A stretch of DNA of 64,000 bases from Agromyces sp. LHK192 (lineage in GTDB: Bacteria; Actinomycetota; Actinomycetes; Actinomycetales; Microbacteriaceae). The notes below the pieces were generated by a model. That model did no database searches and was not told the DNA's origin. It was given only the letters and a program-made list of their open reading frames with translations. Below are positions 8,618-16,502 of the stretch, piece after piece. Positions within the stretch are counted from its first letter, which is position 1. Every line of letters starts with the position of its first letter. Both the position numbers and the translations under genes were made by a program. The stretch is from NCBI RefSeq assembly GCF_004006235.1, contig NZ_CP034753.1, forward strand, positions 1,922,001 through 1,986,000. Direction: 5' to 3'.

Positions 8618-10353
8618 GCGGCACCGACGTGAACATCGGGGGTACCCGCCAGACCGACGCCGGTGACGGCCCCATCGTCGACATCCGAAACCTCGGCGTT
8701 TCGTTCTCGACCGATGCCGGCGCGGTGAAGGCGGTCGACGACGTCTCGCTGCACGTCTCGCGCGGCGAGGTGCTCGCGATCGTCGGCGAGTCCGGCAGCG
8801 GCAAGACCGTGACGGCGAAGACGATCCTCGGACTCCTGCCGGAGACCGCGACCGCGCAGGGCGCGGTGGTGCTCGCCAACCGCGAGGGCACGCGCGAGCA
8901 CGACATCGTCTCGATCGATCCCAAGCGCCTCCGCGAGGTCCGCGGCACCGATGTCGCGATGGTCTTCCAGGAGCCGTCGACCGCGCTCAACCCGGTCTAC
9001 ACGGTCGGGTGGCAGATCATGGAGGGCATCCGGGCGCACGGCGAGGTCTCCAAGCAGGATGCCCGCGCCAAGGCGATCGACATCCTCCGACGCGTCGGCA
9101 TCCCCGACGCCGAGGAGCGCGTCGACCACTACCCGCACCAGTTCTCGGGCGGGCAGAAGCAGCGCATCGTCATCGCGATGGCGCTCGTGCTCGACCCGGG
9201 ACTCATCGTCGCCGACGAGCCGACGACCGCGCTCGACGTCACCGTGCAGGCCGAGATCCTCGACCTGCTGCGCCGGTGCCGCGACGAGTTCGGCACGGCG
9301 ATCGTGCTGATCACGCACAACATGGGCGTGGTCGCCGACCTCGCCGATCGCGTCGCGGTCATGTACCAGGGCAACGTGGTCGAGCAGGCCGACGCGCGCA
9401 CGCTGTTCGCATCGCCCCGGGCCGAGTACACGAAGCAACTCCTGGCGGCCGTCCCGTACGTGGGGCACGGCACGGCCCGCGCGGCCGAGCGCGCCGCGGC
9501 GCGCCCAGCTGGGTGGGCCGAGCAGACCCCGGTCGTCGAGGCGAGGGGGCTCGAGATCGAGTACCCCGGCCGCTTCGGCCGCGCGGGGTTCCGCGCCGTG
9601 AAGGGCGTCGACTTCGTGATCCGCCCGGGCGAGGTGCTCGGCCTGGTCGGCGAGTCCGGGTCGGGCAAGACGACCATCGGGCGCGCGATCGCGGGCCTCA
9701 CGAAGGTCACCGGCGGTTCGCTGAAGGTGCTCGGGCACGAGATGCTCGGGGTCCGCGAGCGCGAGTTCCGGCAGGTGCGCAGCCGCATCGGATTCGTGTT
9801 CCAGGATCCGGCGTCGAGCTTCAACCCGCTGCTGACGATCGCCGAGTGCGTCGCCGAGCCGCTCGTGATCCACGGACGTGCGGCGAACGCCCGCGAGGCA
9901 CGCACCCGCGTCGACGAACTGCTCGAGGCGGTGCAGCTGCCGCGTTCGTACGGCGACCGGTACCCGCACGAGCTGTCGGGCGGCCAGCGGCAGCGCGCGA
10001 GCCTGGCCCGGGGACTCGCGCTCGAGCCGGAGTTGCTCATCGCGGACGAGCCGACGTCGGCGCTCGACGTGTCGGTGCAGGCCCGCGTGCTCGAGCTGTT
10101 CCGGGAGCTGCAGCGCGAGTTCGGCTTCGCGTCGCTGTTCATCAGCCACGATCTCGCGGTGGTCGACCTGCTCGCTGACCGGATCGCGGTCCTGTACCAC
10201 GGCGAGCTCGTCGAGGAGGGGACCGGGGCCGAGGTGCTCGGAGCCCCGCGCGACCCGTACACCCAGCGGCTGCTCGCGAGCCTCCCCGTTCCCGATCCGG
10301 TCGCGCAGGCCGAACGCCGCGCCGAGCTCCACCGTCTGCGGCAGGCCGGCTGA
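8614..10353 (+). CDS. fused two-domain peptide ABC transporter ATPase (DppD-DppF type)
   Basis: Cytoplasmic ATPase, 579 aa, with two complete nucleotide-binding domains in one chain. Domain 1 has Walker A GESGSGKT (residues 58-65), signature FSGGQKQR near 178, Walker B LIVADEPTTALD near 196 and the switch His in LITHN. Domain 2 has Walker A GESGSGKTT near 346, signature LSGGQRQR near 454, Walker B LLIADEPTSALD and switch His in FISHD. A proline-containing linker near residue 300 joins them. One such protein could supply both ATP sites. The start ATG overlaps the permease end (ATGA), and the stop overlaps the next ATPase gene (TGATG). Confidence 0.93.
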   Translation: MSGTDVNIGGTRQTDAGDGPIVDIRNLGVSFSTDAGAVKAVDDVSLHVSRGEVLAIVGESGSGKTVTAKTILGLLPETATAQGAVVLANREGTREHDIVSIDPKRLREVRGTDVAMVFQEPSTALNPVYTVGWQIMEGIRAHGEVSKQDARAKAIDILRRVGIPDAEERVDHYPHQFSGGQKQRIVIAMALVLDPGLIVADEPTTALDVTVQAEILDLLRRCRDEFGTAIVLITHNMGVVADLADRVAVMYQGNVVEQADARTLFASPRAEYTKQLLAAVPYVGHGTARAAERAAARPAGWAEQTPVVEARGLEIEYPGRFGRAGFRAVKGVDFVIRPGEVLGLVGESGSGKTTIGRAIAGLTKVTGGSLKVLGHEMLGVREREFRQVRSRIGFVFQDPASSFNPLLTIAECVAEPLVIHGRAANAREARTRVDELLEAVQLPRSYGDRYPHELSGGQRQRASLARGLALEPELLIADEPTSALDVSVQARVLELFRELQREFGFASLFISHDLAVVDLLADRIAVLYHGELVEEGTGAEVLGAPRDPYTQRLLASLPVPDPVAQAERRAELHRLRQAG

Positions 10354-11213
10354 TGTCGAGCGGCCCGGCGCACGGCCACCCCGTGATCCTGAGCGACCTG
10401 TCGGTCGAGTACCCCGCGCACGGGGCATCCGGGGCACACGTCGCGCTGCGGGGCATCGAACTGCGGATCGCGCCGGGCGAGGTGCTCGGGCTGCTCGGCA
10501 GCGCCGGCAGCGGCAAGAGCACGCTCGCGAAGGTGCTGTCGGGCGTGTTCCTCGATCCCCGCAGCGAGGAGGTGCGGCCGGTCGTGACCGGCGGCGAGGC
10601 GCGGGTGCTCGGGCATCCGATGAAGCGGATGCCGCGCCGGAAGCTCGCCGAGCACCGATTCCACGTCGGGTACCTCGCCCAGGACGCCGGTTCGAAGCTG
10701 ACGGCCGACCGCACGGTCGCCGAGCTCGTCGGCGAACCGATCCTCGAGCGCGATCGGCATTTCGACCGGCGGCGTCTCGCGTCGCGTGTGGCCGATCTCA
10801 TCGACGGCGTCAGGCTGCCGCTGAGCACGCTCGAGCGGTTCCCGTACGAGCTGTCGGGCGGTCAACGGCAGCGCGTCGCGATCGCGCGGGCACTCGTGCT
10901 CGGTCCGCAGCTCCTGATCGCCGACGAACCGACGGCGGGCATCGACCTGACGGTGCGCGACACGGTCGCGCAACTGCTCGGCGAACTGCGCGACGGGCAC
11001 CGGTTCTCCGCCGTGATCATCTCGCACGACCTGCCGGTGCTGCGGAAGATCGCCGACCGGGTCGCCGTGCTCGATCGGGGTTCGCTGGTCGCGCTCGGGA
11101 CGCTCGAGGACGTGCTCGACGACCCGCACCACCCGTACGTCAAGGCCCTCGCCGGGGCGCTCGACGACGGGCACGCGATCATCGACGAGGTGGACACGGG
11201 GCCGCGCGCCTGA
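10353..11213 (+). CDS. additional peptide-type ABC transporter ATPase
   Basis: Single nucleotide-binding domain, 286 aa, related to DppF/OppF ATPases. It has Walker A GSAGSGKST near residue 48, Q-loop YLAQDAGSK, signature LSGGQRQR near 167, Walker B LLIADEPTAGID near 187 and switch His in IISHD, so it appears catalytically complete. It is the last gene of the transporter operon and is coupled to the fused ATPase through TGATG. A third ATPase domain is more than a two-site transporter needs. It may replace one half of the fused protein under some conditions or serve a different permease pair. Confidence 0.88.
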   Translation: MSSGPAHGHPVILSDLSVEYPAHGASGAHVALRGIELRIAPGEVLGLLGSAGSGKSTLAKVLSGVFLDPRSEEVRPVVTGGEARVLGHPMKRMPRRKLAEHRFHVGYLAQDAGSKLTADRTVAELVGEPILERDRHFDRRRLASRVADLIDGVRLPLSTLERFPYELSGGQRQRVAIARALVLGPQLLIADEPTAGIDLTVRDTVAQLLGELRDGHRFSAVIISHDLPVLRKIADRVAVLDRGSLVALGTLEDVLDDPHHPYVKALAGALDDGHAIIDEVDTGPRA

Positions 11214-11261
11214 CCGTCGGCGCCGGCTCGGTGAGGCCCGCCGGAGGCGAGGGTTGCTCGA

Positions 11262-11291
11262 TTGGGAACCCGGCGGTGGTTTTGCTAGAGT
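11262..11291 (+). promoter_or_regulatory. probable promoter of tRNA-Asn
   Basis: TTGGGA (11262-11267) and TAGAGT (11286-11291) are 18 nt apart, and the tRNA begins 20 nt after the -10 box. The match to a housekeeping sigma promoter is partial, but its position directly before a stable RNA gene supports it. Confidence 0.5.
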
Positions 11292-11310
11292 AGTCGTCGC
11301 TGCAAAGCGA

Positions 11311-11386
11311 TCCTCCATAGCTCAATTGGCAGAGCAATCGGCTGTTAACCGATAGGTTCTTGGTTCGAGTCCAAGTGGGGGAGCCA
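11311..11386 (+). tRNA. tRNA-Asn (GTT), CCA encoded
   Basis: Full cloverleaf of 76 nt. The acceptor stem is tcctcca with tgggggа-type complement containing one G-U pair. The D arm is gctc...gagc, the anticodon stem atcgg/ccgat encloses loop ctgttaa with anticodon GTT at 11344-11346, and the T arm is cttgg/ccaag with ttcgagt. The 3' CCA is encoded at 11384-11386. A strong hairpin follows 1 nt later. Confidence 0.96.
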
Positions 11387-11387
11387 C

Positions 11388-11418
11388 CGAAACGCCGCCC
11401 GATCCGGGCGGCGTTTCG
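11388..11418 (+). terminator. rho-independent-like terminator after tRNA-Asn
   Basis: A perfect 13-bp stem (cgaaacgccgccc and its complement) closes a 5-nt loop (gatcc), starting one base after the tRNA CCA. The downstream strand has a short T-containing tail (gtttcgtcgttc). It also lies at the 3' end of the opposite-strand gene at 11437, so it may serve both directions. Confidence 0.8.
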
Positions 11419-11436
11419 TCGTTCGGGGGCCGCTCG

Positions 11437-11847
11437 TCAGGCGACGCGGGTGAATCTCGGGATCGTGCGGCCGTCGACCGTCACCTGCTCCGCGAACATC
11501 GCGGCGGGGCGCACCCAGACGCCGAAGTCGCCGTACAGCGCCCGATAGACGACGAGCGCCTCCTCCGTCTCGCTGTGTCGGGCGAGGTGGAGCACCTCGT
11601 ACGCGTGCCCCTTGGCATGCACGTACAGGCCGGGAGTGATCGCGGCGACGTCGGGTGCGGGCAGGTCGCCGGCAGGCAGGCGCCACGCCTCGATCGCGAG
11701 CAGGTCGATCGCCTCGACGGCCGACCGGTCACCGTCGCCCGCAACCTCGACACGCCGGCCGTCCGCATCCCCGCCGAGCCCGATCGGGCGGACGGTGCGC
11801 CATGATGCTGCGCCGGAGGGATCTCGTACGAGGATGTCGACGTCCAT
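11437..11847 (-). CDS. DUF1653 domain protein with an N-terminal extension
   Basis: 136 aa, function unknown. The C-terminal half is a DUF1653 domain: GLYVHAKGHAYEVLHLARHS, ETEEALVVYRALYG, WVRPAAMFAEQV and a final PRFTRV. These small domains are often found alone in 70-80 residue proteins. Here about 70 N-terminal residues (DVDILVRDPSGAASWRTVRP onward) precede it and match nothing I recognise. The gene stands alone, divergent from azlC and convergent with the tRNA. The domain call is confident; no biochemical role is proposed. Confidence 0.8.
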   Translation of the reverse strand: MDVDILVRDPSGAASWRTVRPIGLGGDADGRRVEVAGDGDRSAVEAIDLLAIEAWRLPAGDLPAPDVAAITPGLYVHAKGHAYEVLHLARHSETEEALVVYRALYGDFGVWVRPAAMFAEQVTVDGRTIPRFTRVA

Positions 11848-11934
11848 TCCTCCAGCGTAGGTCCGCGCCGTCCACCGATTCCGCCGGTCGGCGATCGACC
11901 GGATAGGTTCGGATGTCGGGGCGCGGGAGGTGGC

Positions 11935-12693
11935 ATGACGCAGGACGAGGGCGCGGAGCGCGAGGCATCCGGTCGCCTGCTGTCGACGCCGGCGGCGCGC
12001 GACGGGCTCGCCGTGGGCCTCGCGACCGCCGCCTACGGCATCTCGTTCGGCGCGCTGGCGGTTGCGGCCGGACTCGACGTCTGGCAGACGTGCTTCCTCA
12101 GCCTCGTGATGTTCACGGGCGGCTCGCAGTTCGCGCTCGTCGGGGTGCTGGCGTCGGGCGGCGTCGCCGCGGGCGGCACCGCGATCGCCACGGCGGCCCT
12201 GCTCGGCGTGCGCAACGTCGTCTACGGCATGCGCATGAAGCCGCTCGTCGACAACGGCGGCCTCTGGCAGCGCATCGGGGCGGCGTGGATCACGATCGAC
12301 GAGTCGACGGCCGTCGCGCTCGCCCAGTCCGAGGAGCGGTCGGCGAGGATCGGCTTCTGGGTGACCGGTGTCGCGATCTTCATCGGGTGGAACCTCACCA
12401 CGCTCGTCGGCGCGCTCATCGGCGACGCGATCGGCGACACCCGCGCATGGGGGCTCGACGCCGCGGCGGCCGCGGCGTTCCTGGGGCTGCTCTGGCCCCG
12501 GCTGAAGCGCTTCCAGGCCGGTGCGGTCGCGGTCGCCGCCGCGCTCGTCGCGGTGCTCGCGACGCCGGTGGTCATGCCCGGGCTGCCGGTGCTGATCGCG
12601 GCGGTCGTCGCGGTCGTCGTCGGGTGGTTCGACCTGTTCGATCGGCGGCGCTCCGGGCCGCCGCGCGGCAGCGCGCGGGAGGGTGCACGATGA
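11935..12693 (+). CDS. azlC: AzlC family branched-chain amino acid exporter, large subunit
   Basis: Membrane protein, 252 aa, that with AzlD forms an exporter for branched-chain amino acids or analogues. The family pattern is clear: LATAAYGISFGALA, FTGGSQFALVG, ATAALLGVRNVVYGMRMKP and a membrane core of seven to eight helices. AzlC proteins usually measure 230-250 aa, so the length is normal. The ATG start overlaps nothing upstream; the 3' end overlaps azlD by 4 bp (ATGA), the standard pairing. No amino-acid-responsive regulator is visible nearby. Confidence 0.92.
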   Translation: MTQDEGAEREASGRLLSTPAARDGLAVGLATAAYGISFGALAVAAGLDVWQTCFLSLVMFTGGSQFALVGVLASGGVAAGGTAIATAALLGVRNVVYGMRMKPLVDNGGLWQRIGAAWITIDESTAVALAQSEERSARIGFWVTGVAIFIGWNLTTLVGALIGDAIGDTRAWGLDAAAAAAFLGLLWPRLKRFQAGAVAVAAALVAVLATPVVMPGLPVLIAAVVAVVVGWFDLFDRRRSGPPRGSAREGAR

Positions 12694-12995
12694 CGACCTG
12701 GCACATCATCCTGCTCGCCTCGGTCGCGACGCTGTCGCTGAAGCTGGCGGGCCATCTCGTGCCCGCGGGATTCCTCGAACGAGAGCGTCCCGCGCGGATC
12801 GCCGACCTGCTGACCGTGGCGCTCCTCGCCGCGTTGATCGCGGTGCAGACGTTCGCCGAAGGGCAGCAGATCGTCGTCGACGCGCGGCTGCCTGCCGTCA
12901 TCGTCGCCGCGGCGCTCTACGCGCTGCGGGTGCCGTTCGTGATCGTCGTTTTCGCCGCCGCGGGCGTGGCGGCGGGCATCCGCGCGTTCACCTGA
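12690..12995 (+). CDS. azlD: AzlD family branched-chain amino acid exporter, small subunit
   Basis: Small membrane protein of 101 aa with three predicted helices: WHIILLASVATLSLKLAGHL, a central IADLLTVALLAALIAVQTF and a C-terminal hydrophobic stretch from RVPFVIVVFAAAGVAAG. The helix composition, the size and the 4-bp overlap with azlC identify it as the partner subunit. It ends 40 bp before the convergent deformylase gene, and no clear terminator separates them. Confidence 0.9.
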   Translation: MTTWHIILLASVATLSLKLAGHLVPAGFLERERPARIADLLTVALLAALIAVQTFAEGQQIVVDARLPAVIVAAALYALRVPFVIVVFAAAGVAAGIRAFT

Positions 12996-13035
12996 CGTCC
13001 GCTGTCGTACCGCGCAGGATGCCCCGGGAATCCGG

Positions 13036-13596
13036 TCACGCGTCGAGGTCGTCGACTCCCGGCATCCACTTCCCACCCGGCTTGCCCCAGCCGAGCTTGC
13101 GCGTGATCTTCTGCACGACCTTCTGGTCTCGATACTCGAGCCGGTCCGTGTAGAGCACGCCGTCGAGGTGGTCGTACTCGTGCTGGAAGATGCGGGCGAG
13201 CCACCCGGATGCCTCGATCTCGTACTTCTCGCCCTCGAGGTTCGTCGCCCGCAGGATCGCGCGCTCGGCCCGGCGCAGGCCGAACCGCTCGCCGGGGAAC
13301 GAGAGGCAGCCCTCCTCCTCGTCGATGTCGGGCTCGCCAGGCGGCGGCGGGCTGATCCACAGTTCCGGGTTGATAGCGACGCCGCGCCAGAGCCGGTCGT
13401 CCTCGTCGGTCCAGCCGAACGTGAAGATGCGCAGCCCCACGCCGACCTGCGGCGCCGCGAGCCCGACGCCCGGCGCGCGGTCCATCGTCTCGTACAGGTC
13501 GGCGACGAGTTCGCGGATCTCCTGGTCGATCTCGACGACGGGGCGGCGGGGAGTGGAGCACGGGTCGCCCGTGATTCGGATCGCTCGAACGGCCAT
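13036..13596 (-). CDS. def: peptide deformylase
   Basis: Removes the formyl group from the initiator methionine of new proteins; 186 aa, cytoplasmic. All three metalloenzyme motifs are present: GVGLAAPQ (residues 43-50), EGCLS (95-99, metal ligand Cys97) and HEYDH (139-143, HEXXH type). An insertion PPPPGEPDIDEEE precedes motif 2 and the C-terminus is Lys/Arg/Gly-rich, both common in actinobacterial enzymes. The start is 41 bp from the divergent membrane-protein gene at 13638. Confidence 0.96.
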   Translation of the reverse strand: MAVRAIRITGDPCSTPRRPVVEIDQEIRELVADLYETMDRAPGVGLAAPQVGVGLRIFTFGWTDEDDRLWRGVAINPELWISPPPPGEPDIDEEEGCLSFPGERFGLRRAERAILRATNLEGEKYEIEASGWLARIFQHEYDHLDGVLYTDRLEYRDQKVVQKITRKLGWGKPGGKWMPGVDDLDA

Positions 13597-13637
13597 TCGT
13601 CAAGGATATCGAGGGGGCAGCCGGTAGGGTCGAGGGC

Positions 13638-14555
13638 GTGGATCCCGACCTGAGCGACCTGACCGAGCAGATCGCGCTCGACCCGACGCAGTTCATCGGC
13701 ATCCCGCTCGCACTGGTCGGTGCGGTCTTCCTGTCGCTCGGCGCGCAGTTCCAGCACCGCGGCGTCGTCAAGGTCGAGGCGCAGACCGTCGACACGCTCG
13801 GCAAGGGGCTCAGCGGCAAGCAGATCGCACTGCTGCTCGCGCGCCCGTCGTGGGTACTGGGCACCTTGATGCTCGGCCTCGCGATCGTGTTCCAACTGTC
13901 GAGCCTCTACTTCGCGCCGCTGATCGTCGTGCAGCCGCTCGGCGCGATCGCCCTCGTCATCACGTCGATCATCAACTCGAGGGTCGCGAAGGTGAAGCTG
14001 AACCGGAACACGATCATCGCGATCGCCATGTGCGTCGGCGGCGTGTTCCTCTTCGTCGGCGTCGCGGCGTTCACCGCCGTCACGAAGCCGGTGACCGACC
14101 GGCAGCTGTACGTGATCCTCGGCATCCTCGCCATCGTGCTGCTCGCCGCCGGGGCTGCATTCGTGCTGTTCCGCGCACGCATCCGCGCGGTCTTCTACGT
14201 CGTGCTGGCCGGTGTGCTCTACGGCTTCGTCGCCACGCTGGCCAAGGTGATCATCGGCCAGATCGAGCAGGGCGACTTCGACTGGCTGACCGTGCTGTGC
14301 GTGATCGCGCTGCTCGCCGGCACCGGCCTCGGCGCGTACTTCGTGCAGAACGCGCACGCGTCGGGCCCGCCGGACCTCGTCATCGCCGGCCTCACGGTCG
14401 TCGACCCGATCGTCGCCGTCGCGATCGGCATCGTCGTGCTCGGCGAGGCCTCCCAGGCGCCGCCGTGGGCGATGGTGACCTTCATCATCGCGGGCGCGAT
14501 CGCCGTGTGGGGGGTCTTCCTCCTCGCCAGGAACCACCCGCAGACGCGCGTCTGA
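13638..14555 (+). CDS. DMT-superfamily-like multispan membrane transporter
   Basis: 305 aa, GTG start, with about nine hydrophobic segments beginning at FIGIPLALVGAVFLSLGAQF. The order and spacing, with QPLGAIALVITSIINSR in the first half and VDPIVAVAIGIVVLGE in the second, resemble the internal duplication of EamA/NIPA-like DMT proteins. The GLTVVDPIVAV...VLGE region matches the conserved end of the second EamA repeat. The substrate is unknown; magnesium transport (NIPA-like) and metabolite export are both possible. The gene stands alone between def (divergent) and the glycosyltransferase. Confidence 0.75.
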   Translation: MDPDLSDLTEQIALDPTQFIGIPLALVGAVFLSLGAQFQHRGVVKVEAQTVDTLGKGLSGKQIALLLARPSWVLGTLMLGLAIVFQLSSLYFAPLIVVQPLGAIALVITSIINSRVAKVKLNRNTIIAIAMCVGGVFLFVGVAAFTAVTKPVTDRQLYVILGILAIVLLAAGAAFVLFRARIRAVFYVVLAGVLYGFVATLAKVIIGQIEQGDFDWLTVLCVIALLAGTGLGAYFVQNAHASGPPDLVIAGLTVVDPIVAVAIGIVVLGEASQAPPWAMVTFIIAGAIAVWGVFLLARNHPQTRV

Positions 14556-14584
14556 CCGCATCCGAACGGCGAGCCGCGGGGCGA

Positions 14585-14602
14585 GTCATCCGCTCGGATG
14601 AC
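14585..14602 (+). terminator. short hairpin after the membrane-transporter gene
   Basis: Stem gtcatcc/ggatgac (7 bp) with loop gctc, 30 nt after the stop at 14555. It has no T-run. Weak candidate for the end of that transcript. Confidence 0.35.
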
Positions 14603-14733
14603 ATGCCCGCCGAGCCGTGCCCGCGGGCCGCCGCGTAGACTAGGGTCGGACGAAACCGCGTGCCACCCTCGCAGCGGATGCCTCTCCCCGGGCGTATTCG
14701 CCCATCACCGACCTCGTGAGGAACACCACCCCA

Positions 14734-15984
14734 GTGACTGACACACCCGGTGCGTCAACCGCTTCGACCACGCCCCGAACCGACGCGCCGCTGCGCATCC
14801 TGATCGGAGCCGACACGTTCGCCCCCGACGTCAACGGGGCCGCCAGGTTCGCCGAGCGTCTCGCGGCAGGACTCGTCGAGCGGGGCCACGAGGTGCACAT
14901 CGTCGCGCCGGCCGCGAGTCGCAAGCACGGCACCTGGACCGAGGTGCACGAGGGGCAGCAGCTCACCGCCCACCGCCTGTACTCGTGGCGGTGGTACCCG
15001 CACGACTGGCTGCGGTTCGCGCTCCCGTGGCGGATCAAGCAGAACAGCGCGCGCATCCTCGACCGGGTGAAGCCCGACGTGGTGCACTTCCAGTCGCACA
15101 TCGTCGTCGGCCGGGGCCTGTCGGTCGAGGCCGAGAAGCGGGGCATCCGCATCGTCGGTACCAACCACTTCATGCCCGAGAACATGCTCGAGTTCACCCT
15201 GCTGCCGAAGGCGTGGCAGGACTTCGCCGTCGGGCTCGCGTGGAAGGCCGCACGCCGCACGTTCGGCCGCGCCGAATCGGTGACCACCCCGACGCTCAAG
15301 GCCGCCCACTTCCTCGAGAAGCACACCGGCCTCGAGGGCGTCCACGCGATCTCGTGCGGCATCGACGCGCACAAGTACTCGCCGAACTGGGAACCGCGCA
15401 CCGAGAACCGCATCCTCTTCGTCGGCCGGGTCACCGGTGAGAAGCAGATCGACGTGCTCATCCGGGCGCTCACGCTCCTGCCCGCCGAACTCGACGCCAA
15501 GGTCGAGATCGTCGGCGGCGGAGACCAGCTCAAGAACCTGCAGAACCTCGCGGCCGAACTCGGCGTCGCGGATCGCGTGACGTTCACCGGCTACGTCACC
15601 GACGAAGAACTGCGCGACGCCTATCACCGGGCATCCGTGCTCGCGATGCCGTCGATCGCCGAACTGCAGTCGATCGTCACGATGGAGGCCATGGCCTCGG
15701 CGCTGCCCGTCGTCGCCGCCAACGCCATGGCGCTGCCGCACCTCGTGCACGACGGCCAGAACGGATACCTCTTCGAGCCGAGCAACCCCGCCGACCTCGC
15801 CGAGAAACTGCGCACCGTGCTCGAGGCATCGCCCGACGACTACAACGCACTGAAGTCGCAGTCGATCAAGCTCATCAAGGCGCACGACATCACCCGCACG
15901 CTCGACACGTTCGAGAGTCTGTATCGTGGTGAGCGCGTGACCGATCCGGTCACCGAGTCGATCCCGGTCATCCTGCCCGACTGA
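14734..15984 (+). CDS. glycosyltransferase family 4 protein
   Basis: GT-B fold enzyme of about 416 aa that transfers a sugar from a nucleotide donor, probably onto a lipid or cell-envelope acceptor. The GTG at 14734 has GAGGA about 11 nt upstream; an in-frame GTG at 14716 lacks one. The N-terminal domain starts LRILIGADTFAPDVNGAARF, and the C-terminal domain holds ILFVGRVTGEKQIDVLIRAL, an EX7E motif (ELQSIVTME) and the loop GQNGYLFEP. The layout resembles mannosyltransferases of the PimB/MgtA type, but the acceptor cannot be decided. The stop is 10 nt before the tRNA gene. Confidence 0.88.
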   Translation: MTDTPGASTASTTPRTDAPLRILIGADTFAPDVNGAARFAERLAAGLVERGHEVHIVAPAASRKHGTWTEVHEGQQLTAHRLYSWRWYPHDWLRFALPWRIKQNSARILDRVKPDVVHFQSHIVVGRGLSVEAEKRGIRIVGTNHFMPENMLEFTLLPKAWQDFAVGLAWKAARRTFGRAESVTTPTLKAAHFLEKHTGLEGVHAISCGIDAHKYSPNWEPRTENRILFVGRVTGEKQIDVLIRALTLLPAELDAKVEIVGGGDQLKNLQNLAAELGVADRVTFTGYVTDEELRDAYHRASVLAMPSIAELQSIVTMEAMASALPVVAANAMALPHLVHDGQNGYLFEPSNPADLAEKLRTVLEASPDDYNALKSQSIKLIKAHDITRTLDTFESLYRGERVTDPVTESIPVILPD

Positions 15985-15994
15985 GGTCGCTCGC

Positions 15995-16068
15995 GGGGCG
16001 GTAGCTCAGCCGGTTAGAGCAGTGGACTCATAATCCATCGGTCACGGGTTCAAGTCCCGTCCGCCCTA
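15995..16068 (+). tRNA. tRNA with CAT anticodon (probably elongator tRNA-Met), integration target
   Basis: 74-nt cloverleaf without encoded CCA: acceptor ggggcgg/ccgccct (first pair G-U), D arm gctc/gagc, anticodon loop ctcataa with CAT, T arm acggg/cccgt with ttcaagt. CAT also occurs in the lysidine-modified tRNA-Ile2, so the identity needs checking. The sequence from 16034 into the flank is repeated imperfectly at 19617-19656, marking the gene as the attachment site of the remnant island to its right. Confidence 0.9.
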
Positions 16069-16073
16069 CGTCG
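16034..16073 (+). repeat. direct repeat, attL-like (3' end of the CAT tRNA)
   Basis: 40 bp covering the anticodon-stem 3' side, T arm and acceptor 3' strand of the tRNA plus five flanking bases. It is 36/40 identical to 19617-19656 and begins with an 18-bp exact match tccatcggtcacgggttc. Tyrosine-recombinase elements typically leave such a copy of the tRNA 3' end at their far side. Confidence 0.75.
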
Positions 16074-16502
16074 TGTATTTAGCTTCTGATCAGGGATTTG
16101 CCGACCCCTTCCACCGCTTCGGATTGCTGGCGTCATCCTTTCGTTCGTGCTGGATTTCGCGCTGATCGGGTATTTCTTGGCCGAGATTACACAGAATGCC
16201 GATGTTTCCAGCTCAAGTCCCTGCTGGACTGGAAACAGCCGCTGATCAGGATTTATACCGGCTCGCGTGGCTTGCGAAATGCCGCGTTTCCATTTATTCG
16301 GCACAAATGGGGCTCTGGGCACGGGCGGCTCGAGCATTATCGGTTCGTCTCGGAGTAACTCGGGTGAGCCGGACATGGGCCGGTTTCCGTGAGTTGGCGC
16401 AAGTTGCGCGGCAGTCATCAGCATCCGCTCGATGATTTGACGCCCGTATGGGCGTCTCGCAGCCGGAGTGGCAGCAGGTCCGTGTCGACGTGGCCGCTGG
16501 CG
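16069..16502. other. 434-bp low-GC stretch without a recognisable gene
   Basis: Short open frames exist on both strands but none gives a recognisable protein or has a good ribosome binding site. The stretch contains a nested inverted repeat at 16203-16237 (tgtttcca with tggaaaca, inner stem agtcc/ggact). It also holds two copies of ctgatcaggatt-like sequence, near 16085 and 16242. It is probably decayed island DNA. Confidence 0.55.

Noticed and set aside
16098-16358. An 86-codon frame in the island, possibly an integrase remnant
   Set aside because: No recombinase motif (R...HxxR...Y) can be seen and there is no ribosome binding site.
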